Counted from the stretch's first letter, positions 8,158 through 17,201 are shown. The stretch is 49,146 bases of DNA from an uncultured Bacteroidaceae bacterium (GCA_944320955.1 CALUJL010000024.1:1-49146); one strand, 5' to 3'. Translations and numbers: made by a program. Notes: generated by a model not told the origin, from the letters alone.

Positions 8158-8889
8158 ATGCCTCTTTTTTACGCCCCCGACATCGAGACCACCGGCCTCC
8201 TCCCGCAGGAAGAGGCGGCCCACTGCCTGCGCGTGCTGCGCCTGAGGGTGGGCGACCCCGTGGAAGTGACCGACGGGCGGGGCAGTTTCTTCCGCGGCCT
8301 CATAGCCGAGACCGGCCGGCAGGAAGTGCGCGTGGAGTGGAGCGAGCGCACGCCGTGGGAAAAGACGTGGGACATCGGCCTGCATCTGGCCGTCGCGCCG
8401 ACGAAAAACATGGACCGCACGGAGTGGCTCTGCGAGAAAGCCTGCGAAATCGGCTTCGACCGGCTCACCTTTCTGGACTGCCGCTACTCCGAGCGCCGCG
8501 CCGTGAAGGAAGACCGCATACGCAAGATCCTCGTTGCCGCCATGAAGCAAAGCCTGAAGGGCGCCCTGCCCGTGCTGGAAGGGATGTGCCCCTTCCGCCG
8601 CTTCGTGCAGGCCGAGCGCCCGGGGCGCAAGCTGATAGCCCACTGCCGTGCGGGGGAAAAGCTCCCGCTCACGGCCCTTTCCCTCCCGAAGGGCACGCCC
8701 TGCACCGTGCTGATAGGCCCCGAGGGCGACTTCAGCGAGGAGGAAGTGGACATGGCCCTTGCCGCGGGTTACGAGCCGGTCAGCCTCGGGCCTTCCCGGC
8801 TGCGTACGGAGACGGCGGCCCTCACTGCCGTCACGCTGCTCAACCTCTTGCACTCGAAACAAGAACTTCTATATTCCGAGAAAAAATGA
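8158..8889 (+). CDS. rsmE: 16S rRNA m3U1498 methyltransferase
   Basis: SPOUT-class methyltransferase that adds a methyl group to N3 of U1498 in 16S rRNA in the 30S subunit. The 243 residues are full length. An N-terminal PUA-like region (about 1-65) is followed by the trefoil-knot domain with LIGPEGDFSEEEV (185-197) and LGPSRLRTETAAL (210-222), the S-adenosylmethionine-binding signatures of RsmE. Its TGA overlaps the ATG of the next gene by four bases (ATGA), so the two are probably translationally coupled. Confidence 0.95.
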   Translation: MPLFYAPDIETTGLLPQEEAAHCLRVLRLRVGDPVEVTDGRGSFFRGLIAETGRQEVRVEWSERTPWEKTWDIGLHLAVAPTKNMDRTEWLCEKACEIGFDRLTFLDCRYSERRAVKEDRIRKILVAAMKQSLKGALPVLEGMCPFRRFVQAERPGRKLIAHCRAGEKLPLTALSLPKGTPCTVLIGPEGDFSEEEVDMALAAGYEPVSLGPSRLRTETAALTAVTLLNLLHSKQELLYSEKK

Positions 8890-10370
8890 ACCACCTCTCT
8901 TTTCAAAAGCCTTTCCGCTTTTTGGGAAAAGTGCAGCGCTTTTTCCGAAAAGCGCTGCCGCTTTTTCTGATTCTTGCAGCGCTTTCTTCGTGCGGGAAGA
9001 AGGATTATGCCAAAATGATTCCTGCCGATGCCGCCCTGGTCGTGCGCTCCAACCTGAAAGCCGTGGCGGAAGAGGCCGGCGGCATGGAACAGTTGCTGAA
9101 GAGTGCCGCCGCGAGCGGCAACCCGCTGCTCGCCGCCGTGGCCGGAGACCCGGAACTTTGCGGCATCGACCCGGGGGAAGACGTCTATCTCTATGCCTCG
9201 CTCAACCGCGACGAGCCTACCCTTCTCTTCGCCCTGGCCGACGAAAGCCGCTTCGAGGCTGCACTGGAGGAGCAGGAGGCCAAGGGCTTGTGCGATGCCG
9301 TGCAGCAGGGGGAGCCTTTCCGCTGGGCCTCGTTCCCGGGGCAGGGGCTGTGCGCTTTTGCCGACGGCTTCGCGGTCTGGACCTATGCCCCGCTCACTCC
9401 GCCGGAGAGCGTCCTGGCCCGCCTGCGCGAGTTGTACGGCCAGGACGAGAAAGCATCGTTCGTCTCTGGCAAGGAATACGGGCGACTCGCTTCCCAGAGC
9501 GGCAACACCCGCTTCTTCCTCTCGCTCGAAACGCTTCCGAACACAGCCGCCGTCTCCGCCGTGCTGGGCATGCCCTTCCAGCTCTCGGCCGAGGACATAC
9601 GGATCTGCGGTTCTTTCTCCTATACTCCGGCGCAGGCCTCCCTCTCGGCCGAGCTCTATTCGGACAACGGGGAGGTGCAGGATTTTCTCGAAAGGCAGAC
9701 GCTCGACATGCACGCCCTTTCGGGAAAATATTTTTCCTACCTGCCCGATGACCTGACGGCCTGCATCGCCCTGCGCCTGGACGGCGACGGGGCGGCGAAG
9801 GTGGACGCCATTCCCGAAGTCGGCCCTGCACTGGCTTCGCTGGCGGAGCTGGCCGGCATCGACTCGGAGCGCTTCCTCGACTCCTTTGGCGGCGACTTTG
9901 TGCTCGGGATCGGCGCCTCGGCCGAGGGGCTCCCCATGCCCTCCTTCGTCTGCTATGCAGAGTGCGCCGGCGAGAGCACCCGCGAAATCCTGCGCGAGGC
10001 CTTGGCCGGAAGCCGCGGATTCTTCGGCCCCGTGTTCCGGAGCCCTGCTCCCGACCAGTATGAGATGGAGGCCCTTCCCGGTTCCGCCCTGCGCTTGGGT
10101 ACGAAGGGGAGCGACTTCTACCTGACCACGGCGGCGCAAGCGCCTTTCGAAGCTCCCGCCCGTCCGCTGGCGAAGGCCGGTTTTTCTGCCCTGAGGCAGG
10201 GCAAACTCATTGCCTACCTGCTCTTCTGTCCCGGAAACGCCGGGGGAGAGGTGGCTATGGTGGACGGCTACATGGGCGGAGTGCCGCCGCTTCCGTCGGC
10301 CGTACGCGCCGTGGAGCTGGCCGCCCGCCCGGGCCGCAAGGTGGAAGCCCATGTATATTTCAACCGTTGA
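8886..10370 (+). CDS. DUF4836-like lipoprotein
   Basis: A 494-residue predicted lipoprotein. The signal peptide ends in the lipobox ILAALSSC, about 34 residues from the only usable Met; after it comes KKDYAKMIPADAALVVRSNLKAV, the opening typical of DUF4836 proteins of Bacteroidota (function unknown). The start overlaps the rsmE stop by four bases. The stretch coding for residues 7-35 is one of the 22-bp tandem arrays, so the repeat family is translated here into the n-region and hydrophobic part of the signal peptide. Body composition is mostly alpha/beta with no transmembrane segment. Family assignment is moderate; function unknown. Confidence 0.8.
   Translation: MNHLSFQKPFRFLGKVQRFFRKALPLFLILAALSSCGKKDYAKMIPADAALVVRSNLKAVAEEAGGMEQLLKSAAASGNPLLAAVAGDPELCGIDPGEDVYLYASLNRDEPTLLFALADESRFEAALEEQEAKGLCDAVQQGEPFRWASFPGQGLCAFADGFAVWTYAPLTPPESVLARLRELYGQDEKASFVSGKEYGRLASQSGNTRFFLSLETLPNTAAVSAVLGMPFQLSAEDIRICGSFSYTPAQASLSAELYSDNGEVQDFLERQTLDMHALSGKYFSYLPDDLTACIALRLDGDGAAKVDAIPEVGPALASLAELAGIDSERFLDSFGGDFVLGIGASAEGLPMPSFVCYAECAGESTREILREALAGSRGFFGPVFRSPAPDQYEMEALPGSALRLGTKGSDFYLTTAAQAPFEAPARPLAKAGFSALRQGKLIAYLLFCPGNAGGEVAMVDGYMGGVPPLPSAVRAVELAARPGRKVEAHVYFNR
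8905..8991. repeat. 22-bp palindromic tandem array, copy 2 (inside a coding start)
   Basis: Four units start at 8905, 8927, 8948 and 8970 (22, 21, 22 and 22 bases), each close to AAAAGNGC, a short middle and GCTTTTTC. It lies entirely within the signal peptide coding part of the DUF4836-like gene. Confidence 0.85.
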
Positions 10371-10374
10371 TGTG

Positions 10375-10452
10375 CCCCTTTTCGGGAAAAGCGCTGCCGC
10401 TTTTCCCGAAAAGTCCTGCATCTTTTTTCCAAAAGTGCTGCCGCTTTTCGGC
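10375..10452. repeat. 22-bp palindromic tandem array, copy 3
   Basis: A half unit and then three exact 22-base units at 10387, 10409 and 10431. It begins five bases after the stop of the DUF4836-like gene and ends 30 bases before the ABC ATPase gene. CTTTTCCCGAAAAG and AAAAGCGC...GCTTTT make overlapping palindromes, so it may also act as a hairpin between the two genes. Confidence 0.85.
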
Positions 10453-10481
10453 ACGGGCGGCGGCGCGCGCATGAGTAAGAT

Positions 10482-11126
10482 ATGGAACGAATCACAATAG
10501 AACAGGCACTTCCGCGTGTTTTCCAGGACGGACGCCCCATCGAGAGCGAGGTCTGGAACGCACAGGCGGAGTTCCAAAAAGGGAAAACCTACCTCGTAGA
10601 GGCCGCTTCCGGCACGGGTAAGTCTTCACTCTTGAGTTACATCTACGGATACCGCCGCGACTTCGGCGGAAAGATTTGCTTCGACGGGCGCGACTGCCGC
10701 ACGCTTTCGGCCGACGAGTGGGCACGGTTGCGGCAGGGGTCGCTGTCGATTCTCTTCCAGGAGCTGCGGCTCTTCCCGGAGCTGACCGCATGGGAGAACG
10801 TGGCCATCAAGAACAATCTGACGCACTTCAAGGCCGACCGCGAGATCGATGCCTGCTTCGAGGCCCTCGGCATAGGCGAGAAGAAAGGGCAGCCCTGCGG
10901 CAAGCTCTCCTTCGGCCAGCAGCAGCGGGTGGCCCTGATACGCGCTCTTTGCCAGCCGTTCGACTTCATTTTCCTGGACGAGCCGGTCTCCCATCTGGAC
11001 GAGCGGAACAGTTCGATCCTGGGGGAGCTCGTTTCCGGGGAGGCCGCCCGGCAAGGGGCGGGAATCATTGTCACCTCCATCGGGAAACACATGGAACTTC
11101 ACTACGACAAAAGGCTTAAATTATGA
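10482..11126 (+). CDS. ABC transporter ATP-binding protein
   Basis: Nucleotide-binding subunit of an ABC transporter. Walker A is EAASGTGKSS (residues 40-49, with Ala in the usual first Gly place), Q-loop Q93, signature LSFGQQQR (142-149), Walker B FIFLDEP (162-168), then SHLD. The sequence resembles the LolD/FtsE/MacB group that works with FtsX-like permeases. Its stop overlaps the permease start by four bases, so the pair forms one transporter. At 214 residues it is a single domain with no fused membrane part. Substrate unknown; lipoprotein or peptide export, or cell-envelope remodelling, is typical of this group. Confidence 0.9.
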   Translation: MERITIEQALPRVFQDGRPIESEVWNAQAEFQKGKTYLVEAASGTGKSSLLSYIYGYRRDFGGKICFDGRDCRTLSADEWARLRQGSLSILFQELRLFPELTAWENVAIKNNLTHFKADREIDACFEALGIGEKKGQPCGKLSFGQQQRVALIRALCQPFDFIFLDEPVSHLDERNSSILGELVSGEAARQGAGIIVTSIGKHMELHYDKRLKL

Positions 11127-12331
11127 GACTCATCTGGAAATTGCTCCAACAACACATAAGCCCCGGGCAGCTCTGCGGCTTCTTTTTTGCCAATCTCTTC
11201 GGCATGGCCATCGTCTTGCTCGGGCTGCAATTCTATAAGGACGTGGCCCCTGCCTTCAGCGGCGGCGACAGTTTCATCCGGAGCGACTTCGTGGTCCTGA
11301 CGAAACGCATCGGCACGCTCGGCTCCCTCTCGGGCAGTGTGGGCGCATTCCGCCGCAGCGAGGTGGACGAAGTGGCGCAGCAGCCTTTTGCCGGGCGCGT
11401 GGGAGTCTTCACTCCCTCTACCTACAACGTGAATGCCGCCCTCGACCTGGGCGGAAGCGGCGCCGGGGGATTCCGCTTCTCCACCGACATGTTTTTCGAA
11501 TCCGTGCCCGACGCCTTTGTCGACGTGCAGGCCGATTCGTGGCGATATGCTCCCGGCACGCCGGAAATCCCCATCATCCTGCCGCGCAGCTACCTCAACC
11601 TCTACAACTTCGGCTTTGCGCAGAGCCGCAGCCTGCCCAAGATTTCCGAAGGGCTGATGGGCCTCGTCCGGCTCGACATCCGCATCGACGGGCGCGGCAA
11701 GGCGCGGCGCTTCACGGGGCGCATCGTGGGTTTCTCCACGCGGCTCAACACCATTCTCGTCCCGCAGGCCTTCAACGACTGGGCCAATGCGGAGTTCGGC
11801 GAGAAGCGGCCCGCCCCGGCGCGCATGATCGTGGAGGTGAAAAATCCGGCGGACGAGCGGATGGCCCGTTTCGTGCAGGACAAAGGCTACGAGACCGAGG
11901 ACGACAACCTCGAAGCCGGGCGCATCACGTATTTCCTGAAGCTCGTCACGGCCATCGTCCTGCTCGTGGGCGCCGTCATCAGCCTCCTGTCTTTCTACAT
12001 GCTGATGCTCTCCGTCTACCTGCTCCTGCAGAAGAACACCACCAAACTGGAGAACCTCCTGCTCATCGGCTACCGGCCTGCGCTCGTGGCCCTGCCCTAT
12101 CAGTTGCTGACCGCGGGGCTGAACCTCGTGGTCCTGCTGCTGGCCTGCGTGGCGCTGTGTGCCGTGCGGGGGCAGTATATGCAGGTCCTCTCCCGGCTCT
12201 TCCCGCAGATGGAGTCGCCCTCGCTGCTGGGGACCATAGGCGTGGGCGCAGCCATTTTCCTCGCGGTCTCCCTCATTAACTGCCTGGCCATACGCCGGAA
12301 GATCAATTCCATACGGCTCCATCGCGACTGA
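11123..12331 (+). CDS. FtsX/MacB-type ABC transporter permease
   Basis: A 402-residue inner-membrane protein with four predicted transmembrane segments: about residues 17-36, 268-297, 320-345 and 370-392. A large periplasmic domain lies between the first and second, which is the FtsX/MacB/LolC topology. The extracytoplasmic domain has no clear MacB_PCD motif that I can see. It overlaps the ATPase gene by four bases. The lipoprotein gene 36 bases downstream, after which a terminator lies, may belong to the same unit. Substrate is not evident. Confidence 0.85.
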   Translation: MRLIWKLLQQHISPGQLCGFFFANLFGMAIVLLGLQFYKDVAPAFSGGDSFIRSDFVVLTKRIGTLGSLSGSVGAFRRSEVDEVAQQPFAGRVGVFTPSTYNVNAALDLGGSGAGGFRFSTDMFFESVPDAFVDVQADSWRYAPGTPEIPIILPRSYLNLYNFGFAQSRSLPKISEGLMGLVRLDIRIDGRGKARRFTGRIVGFSTRLNTILVPQAFNDWANAEFGEKRPAPARMIVEVKNPADERMARFVQDKGYETEDDNLEAGRITYFLKLVTAIVLLVGAVISLLSFYMLMLSVYLLLQKNTTKLENLLLIGYRPALVALPYQLLTAGLNLVVLLLACVALCAVRGQYMQVLSRLFPQMESPSLLGTIGVGAAIFLAVSLINCLAIRRKINSIRLHRD

Positions 12332-12367
12332 CCCGCCGGAGCCGTTCCAAACCCCATCCGTTTGCTC

Positions 12368-13894
12368 ATGAATCCACTGCCACTTTTCCCGAAAAGCGCG
12401 GCACTTTTCCCAAAAAGTCCTGCATCTTTTCTTCGCCGGCGCCTCGGCTTTTTCCTGCCCGGCCTGCTCCTCCTCTTGGCCGCCTGCAGCGAGGAGGACT
12501 TCTCCACCTCGCCTTCCGACCAGCCCTACTTCATGGCCGACACGCTTTCCTTCGATACACTCATCAGCACCGTGCCCGCTTCCACCCGCCAGATCGTGCT
12601 CTACAATCCGAACGACAAGGACTTGCGCATCGAGCGCATAGGGCTGCGCAGCGGGGGCGCTTCGGGATTCATGATCAACGTGGACGGCCAGCCCGGCAAC
12701 GATGCGGAGGGAAACTACTGGGACATTACCGGAGTGGAGCTCTGGAAGCAGGACAGCCTGTTTATCCTGGTGGAGGCCTGCCTGCCGGAGCAGCATGCCG
12801 ACGAGCCGCGCGAGGTGACGGACGAGATTGTGGTGCAGACCAACGGCGAGACGCGCCGCATCGTGCTCCACGCCTATGCGCAGGACGCGCTCATCCTGCG
12901 CGGCCGTACGCTGGAGGCGGACACGACGGTTTCGGCCGGGAAGCCGCTGGTCATTTACGACAGCCTTACCGTGGCCGGGGGCGCGACGCTCACCTGCTCG
13001 CCGGGAGCGCGGCTCATGTTTCACAACGGCGCGGGGCTCCGCGTGCGCGGCACGCTGCGCGTCGAGGGCACGAGGGAGCAGCCCGTCGTCTTCCGCGGCG
13101 ACCGCATGGACCGGCTCTTCAGCTATTTGCCCTACGACAATACGCCTGGCCTCTGGGAAGGCATACGCTTCTTCCCGGAAAGTGCGGGCAACTCCATCGC
13201 GTGGGCCGACATCCACTCGGCCAACACCTCGGTGCGCTGCGACTCCGCGGCCGACCTCTCGCAACCGAAGCTCACCCTTTCCGCCACGCGCATCCACAAC
13301 TCGGCCTACAGCGCGCTGCAGCTGGAGAAGTGCCGCGTAGAGGCTGCGAACTGCCTGCTCAGCAACTCGGGGCGGGAACTGGTGGCCGTAGTCGACGGCG
13401 AAGCCCGCTTGGTCCACTGTTCGCTGCTCAATTTCTACCCCTTCGCCCTGCGCGACGAGGCTCTGGTGCGGGCCTGGTCCTATCTGCCCGAGGCGGGAAG
13501 TGCCGGGGATGCAGCCCCCTCTTCGGGCGACACGGCGCGCGTCCGCCTCGACAACTGCCTCCTCTCCGGACGGGCCAACTCCCTCTCGCCCGACACGCTC
13601 TCGGCCGTGACGAAAGGCCTCTATGCGGCGGGAAACACGCAGGCGGTGCGCATCGAGCACGCCACGTCTTTTTCCGACTGCGAGCACTACCGCAACCTGA
13701 ACGAGGGGGGCGATTACCGCTACGACTTTCATCCCACGGCCGAAAATTGCGGCCGGGATGTCCTCACCACGCCGCAGGCCTTGGAGACGGCCGGGCAGCT
13801 GCCGACCGATCTCGACGGCCTTTCGCGCCTCGGCGACGGCCGTCCGGACGCCGGGTGCTACGAGTTTCGGGACATGGGCGAGGCGGTTCCCTGA
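12368..13894 (+). CDS. Right-handed beta-helix lipoprotein, function unknown
   Basis: A 508-residue predicted lipoprotein. The start at ATG 12368 is preferred over the TTG two codons upstream. Signal peptide ends in LLLLLAAC (lipobox C at about 38), followed by acidic residues SEEDFST. Residues about 50-170 look like an immunoglobulin-like domain (TRQIVLYNPNDKDLRIERIGL); about 180-400 have the spaced G/N pattern of a right-handed parallel beta-helix (LTVAGGATLTCSPGARLMF, LRVRGTLRVEGTREQPVVFRG). Such proteins of Bacteroidota are surface or periplasmic; no catalytic site is recognised. Residues 2-22 are encoded by a copy of the tandem repeat family and read LFPKSAALFPKSPASF. Confidence 0.75.
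   Translation: MNPLPLFPKSAALFPKSPASFLRRRLGFFLPGLLLLLAACSEEDFSTSPSDQPYFMADTLSFDTLISTVPASTRQIVLYNPNDKDLRIERIGLRSGGASGFMINVDGQPGNDAEGNYWDITGVELWKQDSLFILVEACLPEQHADEPREVTDEIVVQTNGETRRIVLHAYAQDALILRGRTLEADTTVSAGKPLVIYDSLTVAGGATLTCSPGARLMFHNGAGLRVRGTLRVEGTREQPVVFRGDRMDRLFSYLPYDNTPGLWEGIRFFPESAGNSIAWADIHSANTSVRCDSAADLSQPKLTLSATRIHNSAYSALQLEKCRVEAANCLLSNSGRELVAVVDGEARLVHCSLLNFYPFALRDEALVRAWSYLPEAGSAGDAAPSSGDTARVRLDNCLLSGRANSLSPDTLSAVTKGLYAAGNTQAVRIEHATSFSDCEHYRNLNEGGDYRYDFHPTAENCGRDVLTTPQALETAGQLPTDLDGLSRLGDGRPDAGCYEFRDMGEAVP
12371..12434. repeat. 22-bp palindromic tandem array, copy 4 (inside a coding start)
   Basis: Three units at 12371, 12392 and 12413 of 21, 21 and 22 bases. It begins directly after the start codon of the beta-helix lipoprotein gene. 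Here two units have 21 bases, so the repeat shows up in the protein as the heptad-like LFPKSAA. Confidence 0.8.
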
Positions 13895-13919
13895 GAGAGT
13901 CTTGCAACGATATGAAAAT

Positions 13920-13957
13920 AGCGCGGCACGCCGGAAACCGTTCCGGCGTGCCGCGCT
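13920..13957. terminator. Hairpin between convergent genes
   Basis: A perfect 17-bp stem, AGCGCGGCACGCCGGAA with its complement, and a 4-base loop. It stands between the converging beta-helix lipoprotein and outer-membrane protein genes and can serve both strands, although neither side has a long T run. Confidence 0.6.
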
Positions 13958-13979
13958 GTCTGTTGGGGCTGCCTGCAGT

Positions 13980-16898
13980 TTATTCGGCCTTCTTCCCGAC
14001 GGAGAAACGGTAGATGAGGTGTGCCATCACGTAGCTCTGGTTCCGGATGGAGAGGCTCTTCTGCGACGTGCGGCTGTAGGCCGACGAGCTGGCCCACTCG
14101 TCGATCCGCTGGCGGAGCAGGTCGCGGGCTTCGAGGGCGACGATGAGGTTTTTCTTTTTCAGGAAGCTCTGCGAGATATTGGCGTTCCAGAGCCACTGGT
14201 CGTTGTTGAGCATGGCGGCGGTGAAGCCCCGCATCCCGTAGTATCCGAAGTCGGTGCTTGCCGTCATGCCCCAGGGAAATTCGTACTGCGCCTCGATGCG
14301 CGAGTTGAGAACGCGGCTCGATTGGTCGGAAGCGGGGCTCGAAGAGTTGCGTTCGAAGCGGAGGCGCAGGCTGTTGTAGGTGGCCAGGAAGAGTTTGCCC
14401 TGCCGGTAGGTGAAGTTGAGGGCAGGGCTCAGCTGCAAGTCGGTATTGCGGTTTACCTGGTTCAGGCCGGGATTGTCGGAAGAGGCGAAGTAGCCGTGGC
14501 GTTCGCGGTAGAAGAAGTTGAGCGAGGGGCTGAGGTTGAAGCGGTTTTTGCTGTCGAGCGGGATGCTGGCGCTGGCGTATGCCGAGGTGTTCCAGCTTCC
14601 TTCCACGTTTTCAGGCCGTGTCTGGCGGATGCCCGTGGCCGGGTCGTACGATTCGGTCTGGCTGATGCTGGACGTTTCGACGCTGTATTCGGCACTGGCG
14701 TAGAGGGTGGCCTTCCGTTTGCCCACGGGTTTCTGGAAACTGGTTCGGAAGGTGTGGGTCCAGTAGCTCTCCAAGTCGGGATTGCCGTGGGTGATGAGGA
14801 GCGGATCGCTGTCGTCGGTGATGTCGAACGTCTGCACAAAGTCGGGATAGTTTATCCACCCGCTGTAAGTGAACTGGATGTATCCGTCGTTCCTGAAGTT
14901 GTACCGGGCGTAGGCGTGGGGGTTGGGATAGAGTTCGTTGCGGCGGGCCAAGGTGTCGAGCGCATCGCGCCGATAAGAGAGCCGCGTGTGGAAGTGGCTC
15001 AGGCCGACTCCTGCGTTGGCGTAGAAGCGCTGGTCCAGATTGAGGGTAAGCTGGAAGCGGGCCTGGTGCATGTTTTGGTGCTGGGTGCGGTAGTAGGAGT
15101 TGCGGCGGTCTATGGACATCTCCAGCGAGTCCGCCGGGGGAAGTGTGCCGAAGGGGTGCACGCCGGTGTCGTCCCATGTGGGGAGGGTGTTGAGGGCGTA
15201 GAGGCTGTAGTCGCCCCGGTTGTGGAGATGGACGTAGGCATACCGGGCTTCCGCGCGGAAGGCCTTGGTGAACTGGGCGGCGTAGTAGACTCCTGCGGCG
15301 GCGGTGTAGGAGCGTTGCGGGTTGCGGCTGTACTCGTTGTCGAGCTGGCGCGGGTTTTCGTCCTGCCGGAAGTAGCGGAGGTCGGTCAGGCCGAAGGCAT
15401 CGGCCTCATTGCGCCTGGTGCTGTACTGGCCGATGAGGACGATTCGGTCGCCGCGCGGGTGGACGGTGCGGTTGAGGACGAGGTTGGAGTTGAAGGAGGT
15501 GGCGCTGTTGTCGCCGAGCGCGTGGTCTTCGCGGCGGTTGATGGCCGTGTGGAGCAGGCTGTCGTCGGGCGTGGCGGAAAAGAGGCTGGCGAGCGGGTCG
15601 CCGATGCCGGGCACGAGGTAGGGGTCGCTGTCGAACGTGGCTGAGCGGCTGGAGTTTTCGTCGTGGCTCTTGCTGTGGCTGAAGTCGACTGCTGCTTCGA
15701 GGCGCGTGAGGGTATCGGGCTGCCATGAGAGCTTGCCGTTGCCGGAGAAGGAGCGGCTGTGCTGGTCGGTGAGGTCGAGCGTATTGCCCCAGTTGTGCGC
15801 TGCGCCGGGGTAGAAAGTCTCGGAGTAGGTGCTCTGTTCGTCGCGGCGGTCGTTGTGGGAGGTGCGCAGGTTGCCCTCGAATTTGAGGTAGCCGGCTTCC
15901 CGCTCCTGCTTGCCGTTGTCCCAGGCGGCGTTGAGGCCTGCCTTGCGGGTGGTGTTGTATCCGGGCAGATACTGCCCGCCGCCCCAGTTTCCGCCCAGCG
16001 AGGCTTCGCTTTGGTCGTTGAGGTTGTTGACCTGCCCGAAGGCGGAGAGCGAGAGCCGGTCTGTAAAGCGGGTGAGGAAGAGCTTCATGCTGTAGTGGTC
16101 GTGGGTGCCGCCGGCGAGGTCGGCATTGGCTATCCAGGTGGACATGTACTCCTTCTTTATCCCCACGTCAAGCACCGTGATGCGCTCCCCCGTGTCGGTA
16201 TCTTCGCGTTTGTCCTTGTCGGTCTTTGTTTCGTAGGCGGCGATGTCCTCGATGATCTCGCTGGGGAGGTTTTCGAGCGCTATGCTCATGTCGCCGAGGA
16301 AGAACTCCTTTCCGTTGATGAGCAGCTTGTTTACCTCTTTTCCCTGGAAAAGTATTTTCCCGTCCTCCATGGTTACGCCCGGCAGGCGGCTGAGGAGGTT
16401 GCCCAGCGTGGCGCCGGGCGGTGCCTGGAAGGCGTCGGCGTTGTAGACGAGCGTGTCGCCCCGCAGGGTGATCTGCTGCTGCGAGGCGGTGACTTGCAGG
16501 CCCTCCAGCAGGGTGGCGGCGGGGGAGAGGAAGAGGGTGTCGGCCTCCACCGGGCGGCGGTCTGCTGCGGTCAGGTCTACGGGGCGCAGGGAGGAAGCCT
16601 TCTCGGCCAGTTCGGCTCCGAGGAGGTAGAGGCCTCTCTTCTCCACCGAGAGGCGGAAACGCCCGAGGGTGTCGCTCATCGTGGAGAGGGCGAGGCTGCT
16701 GTCGGCGGCATTCAGCAGGGCCACGCGAGCATAAGCCACGGGGCGGCGGCTGTCGGCGTGGGCCACATGTCCGGTTACGACTGCCCCTCGCGCGGAATCG
16801 GCCGGGGTGGCCTCTTGGGCCGCGGCGTGGGAGAGGATGAAAAGGGCTGCAAGCAGCAGGAACGGGCGGCGCAGGGCCAGGGCGGAGGGATGCTTCAT
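13980..16898 (-). CDS. TonB-receptor-like outer-membrane beta-barrel protein
   Basis: A 972-residue outer-membrane protein. I take the Met at 16898 because a clean signal peptide follows (MKHPSALALRRPFLLLAALFILSHAAAQE); a longer frame upstream has no signal. Residues about 45-125 form a carboxypeptidase-regulatory-like domain (GHVAHADSRRPVAYARVALLNAADSS...GRFRL); about 150-250 resemble a TonB plug (TLGNLLSRLPGVTMEDGKILFQGKEVNKLLINGKEFF); the rest is a beta-barrel of the OMP_b-brl_3 type (PF14905). No SusD partner is next to it, so it is not a classical polysaccharide-utilisation pair. The transported substrate is unknown; some members may be only structural. Confidence 0.85.
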   Translation of the reverse strand: MKHPSALALRRPFLLLAALFILSHAAAQEATPADSARGAVVTGHVAHADSRRPVAYARVALLNAADSSLALSTMSDTLGRFRLSVEKRGLYLLGAELAEKASSLRPVDLTAADRRPVEADTLFLSPAATLLEGLQVTASQQQITLRGDTLVYNADAFQAPPGATLGNLLSRLPGVTMEDGKILFQGKEVNKLLINGKEFFLGDMSIALENLPSEIIEDIAAYETKTDKDKREDTDTGERITVLDVGIKKEYMSTWIANADLAGGTHDHYSMKLFLTRFTDRLSLSAFGQVNNLNDQSEASLGGNWGGGQYLPGYNTTRKAGLNAAWDNGKQEREAGYLKFEGNLRTSHNDRRDEQSTYSETFYPGAAHNWGNTLDLTDQHSRSFSGNGKLSWQPDTLTRLEAAVDFSHSKSHDENSSRSATFDSDPYLVPGIGDPLASLFSATPDDSLLHTAINRREDHALGDNSATSFNSNLVLNRTVHPRGDRIVLIGQYSTRRNEADAFGLTDLRYFRQDENPRQLDNEYSRNPQRSYTAAAGVYYAAQFTKAFRAEARYAYVHLHNRGDYSLYALNTLPTWDDTGVHPFGTLPPADSLEMSIDRRNSYYRTQHQNMHQARFQLTLNLDQRFYANAGVGLSHFHTRLSYRRDALDTLARRNELYPNPHAYARYNFRNDGYIQFTYSGWINYPDFVQTFDITDDSDPLLITHGNPDLESYWTHTFRTSFQKPVGKRKATLYASAEYSVETSSISQTESYDPATGIRQTRPENVEGSWNTSAYASASIPLDSKNRFNLSPSLNFFYRERHGYFASSDNPGLNQVNRNTDLQLSPALNFTYRQGKLFLATYNSLRLRFERNSSSPASDQSSRVLNSRIEAQYEFPWGMTASTDFGYYGMRGFTAAMLNNDQWLWNANISQSFLKKKNLIVALEARDLLRQRIDEWASSSAYSRTSQKSLSIRNQSYVMAHLIYRFSVGKKAE

Positions 16899-16982
16899 TG
16901 GCTTTCGGGACGTAAGGTTAATGGGGATTTGTTCTGTATGGTATAACGCAGGACGCCTGCTTTTGTAACAGTGGTACGCCAC

Positions 16983-17056
16983 TTTTTTCAAAAAGATGCA
17001 GCACTTTTCGGAAAAAGCGGCAGCACTTTTCCCGAAAAGGTGCAGGGCTTTTCCGG
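16983..17056. repeat. 22-bp palindromic tandem array, copy 5
   Basis: Units at 16990 (22 bases), 17012 (23) and 17035 (22), preceded by a partial one. The core reads GCAGCACTTTTCSG. It lies upstream of the outer-membrane protein gene, between its probable promoter (17187) and its start. The rest of the 16899-17299 gap holds a run of nine G, the promoter and a terminator. Confidence 0.8.
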
Positions 17057-17186
17057 CGCTGCGCAGGGGGAGGCGGTTGATTGTGTTAACGAAAAATAAA
17101 ACGGGGGGGGGTAAAAAGAGGGTTCGGCATTGCGGTTTTCTTTTCCATCGTCAGGGGTTGGGTTTAAATTCGTGTTAACGATGTGC

Positions 17187-17194
17187 CAAAGTTA
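17187..17194 (-). promoter_or_regulatory. Possible -7 element for the outer-membrane protein gene
   Basis: TAACTTTG on the minus strand directly behind the terminator of the DUF1349 gene. The -33 half is not convincing. If used, it gives a leader of about 280 bases that contains the repeat array at 16983. Confidence 0.4.
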
Positions 17195-17201
17195 AGGATA
17201 A

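Noticed and set aside
11102-13732. An 876-codon minus-strand frame over the ABC permease and beta-helix lipoprotein genes
   Set aside because: Antisense shadow; composition is Arg/Gly/Val-rich with no domains, while the plus-strand genes have signal peptides, membrane helices and coupling overlaps.
17101-17115. G-quadruplex in the run of nine G
   Set aside because: A single G tract with no matching tracts nearby; it does not meet the four-tract requirement and is probably only a homopolymer.
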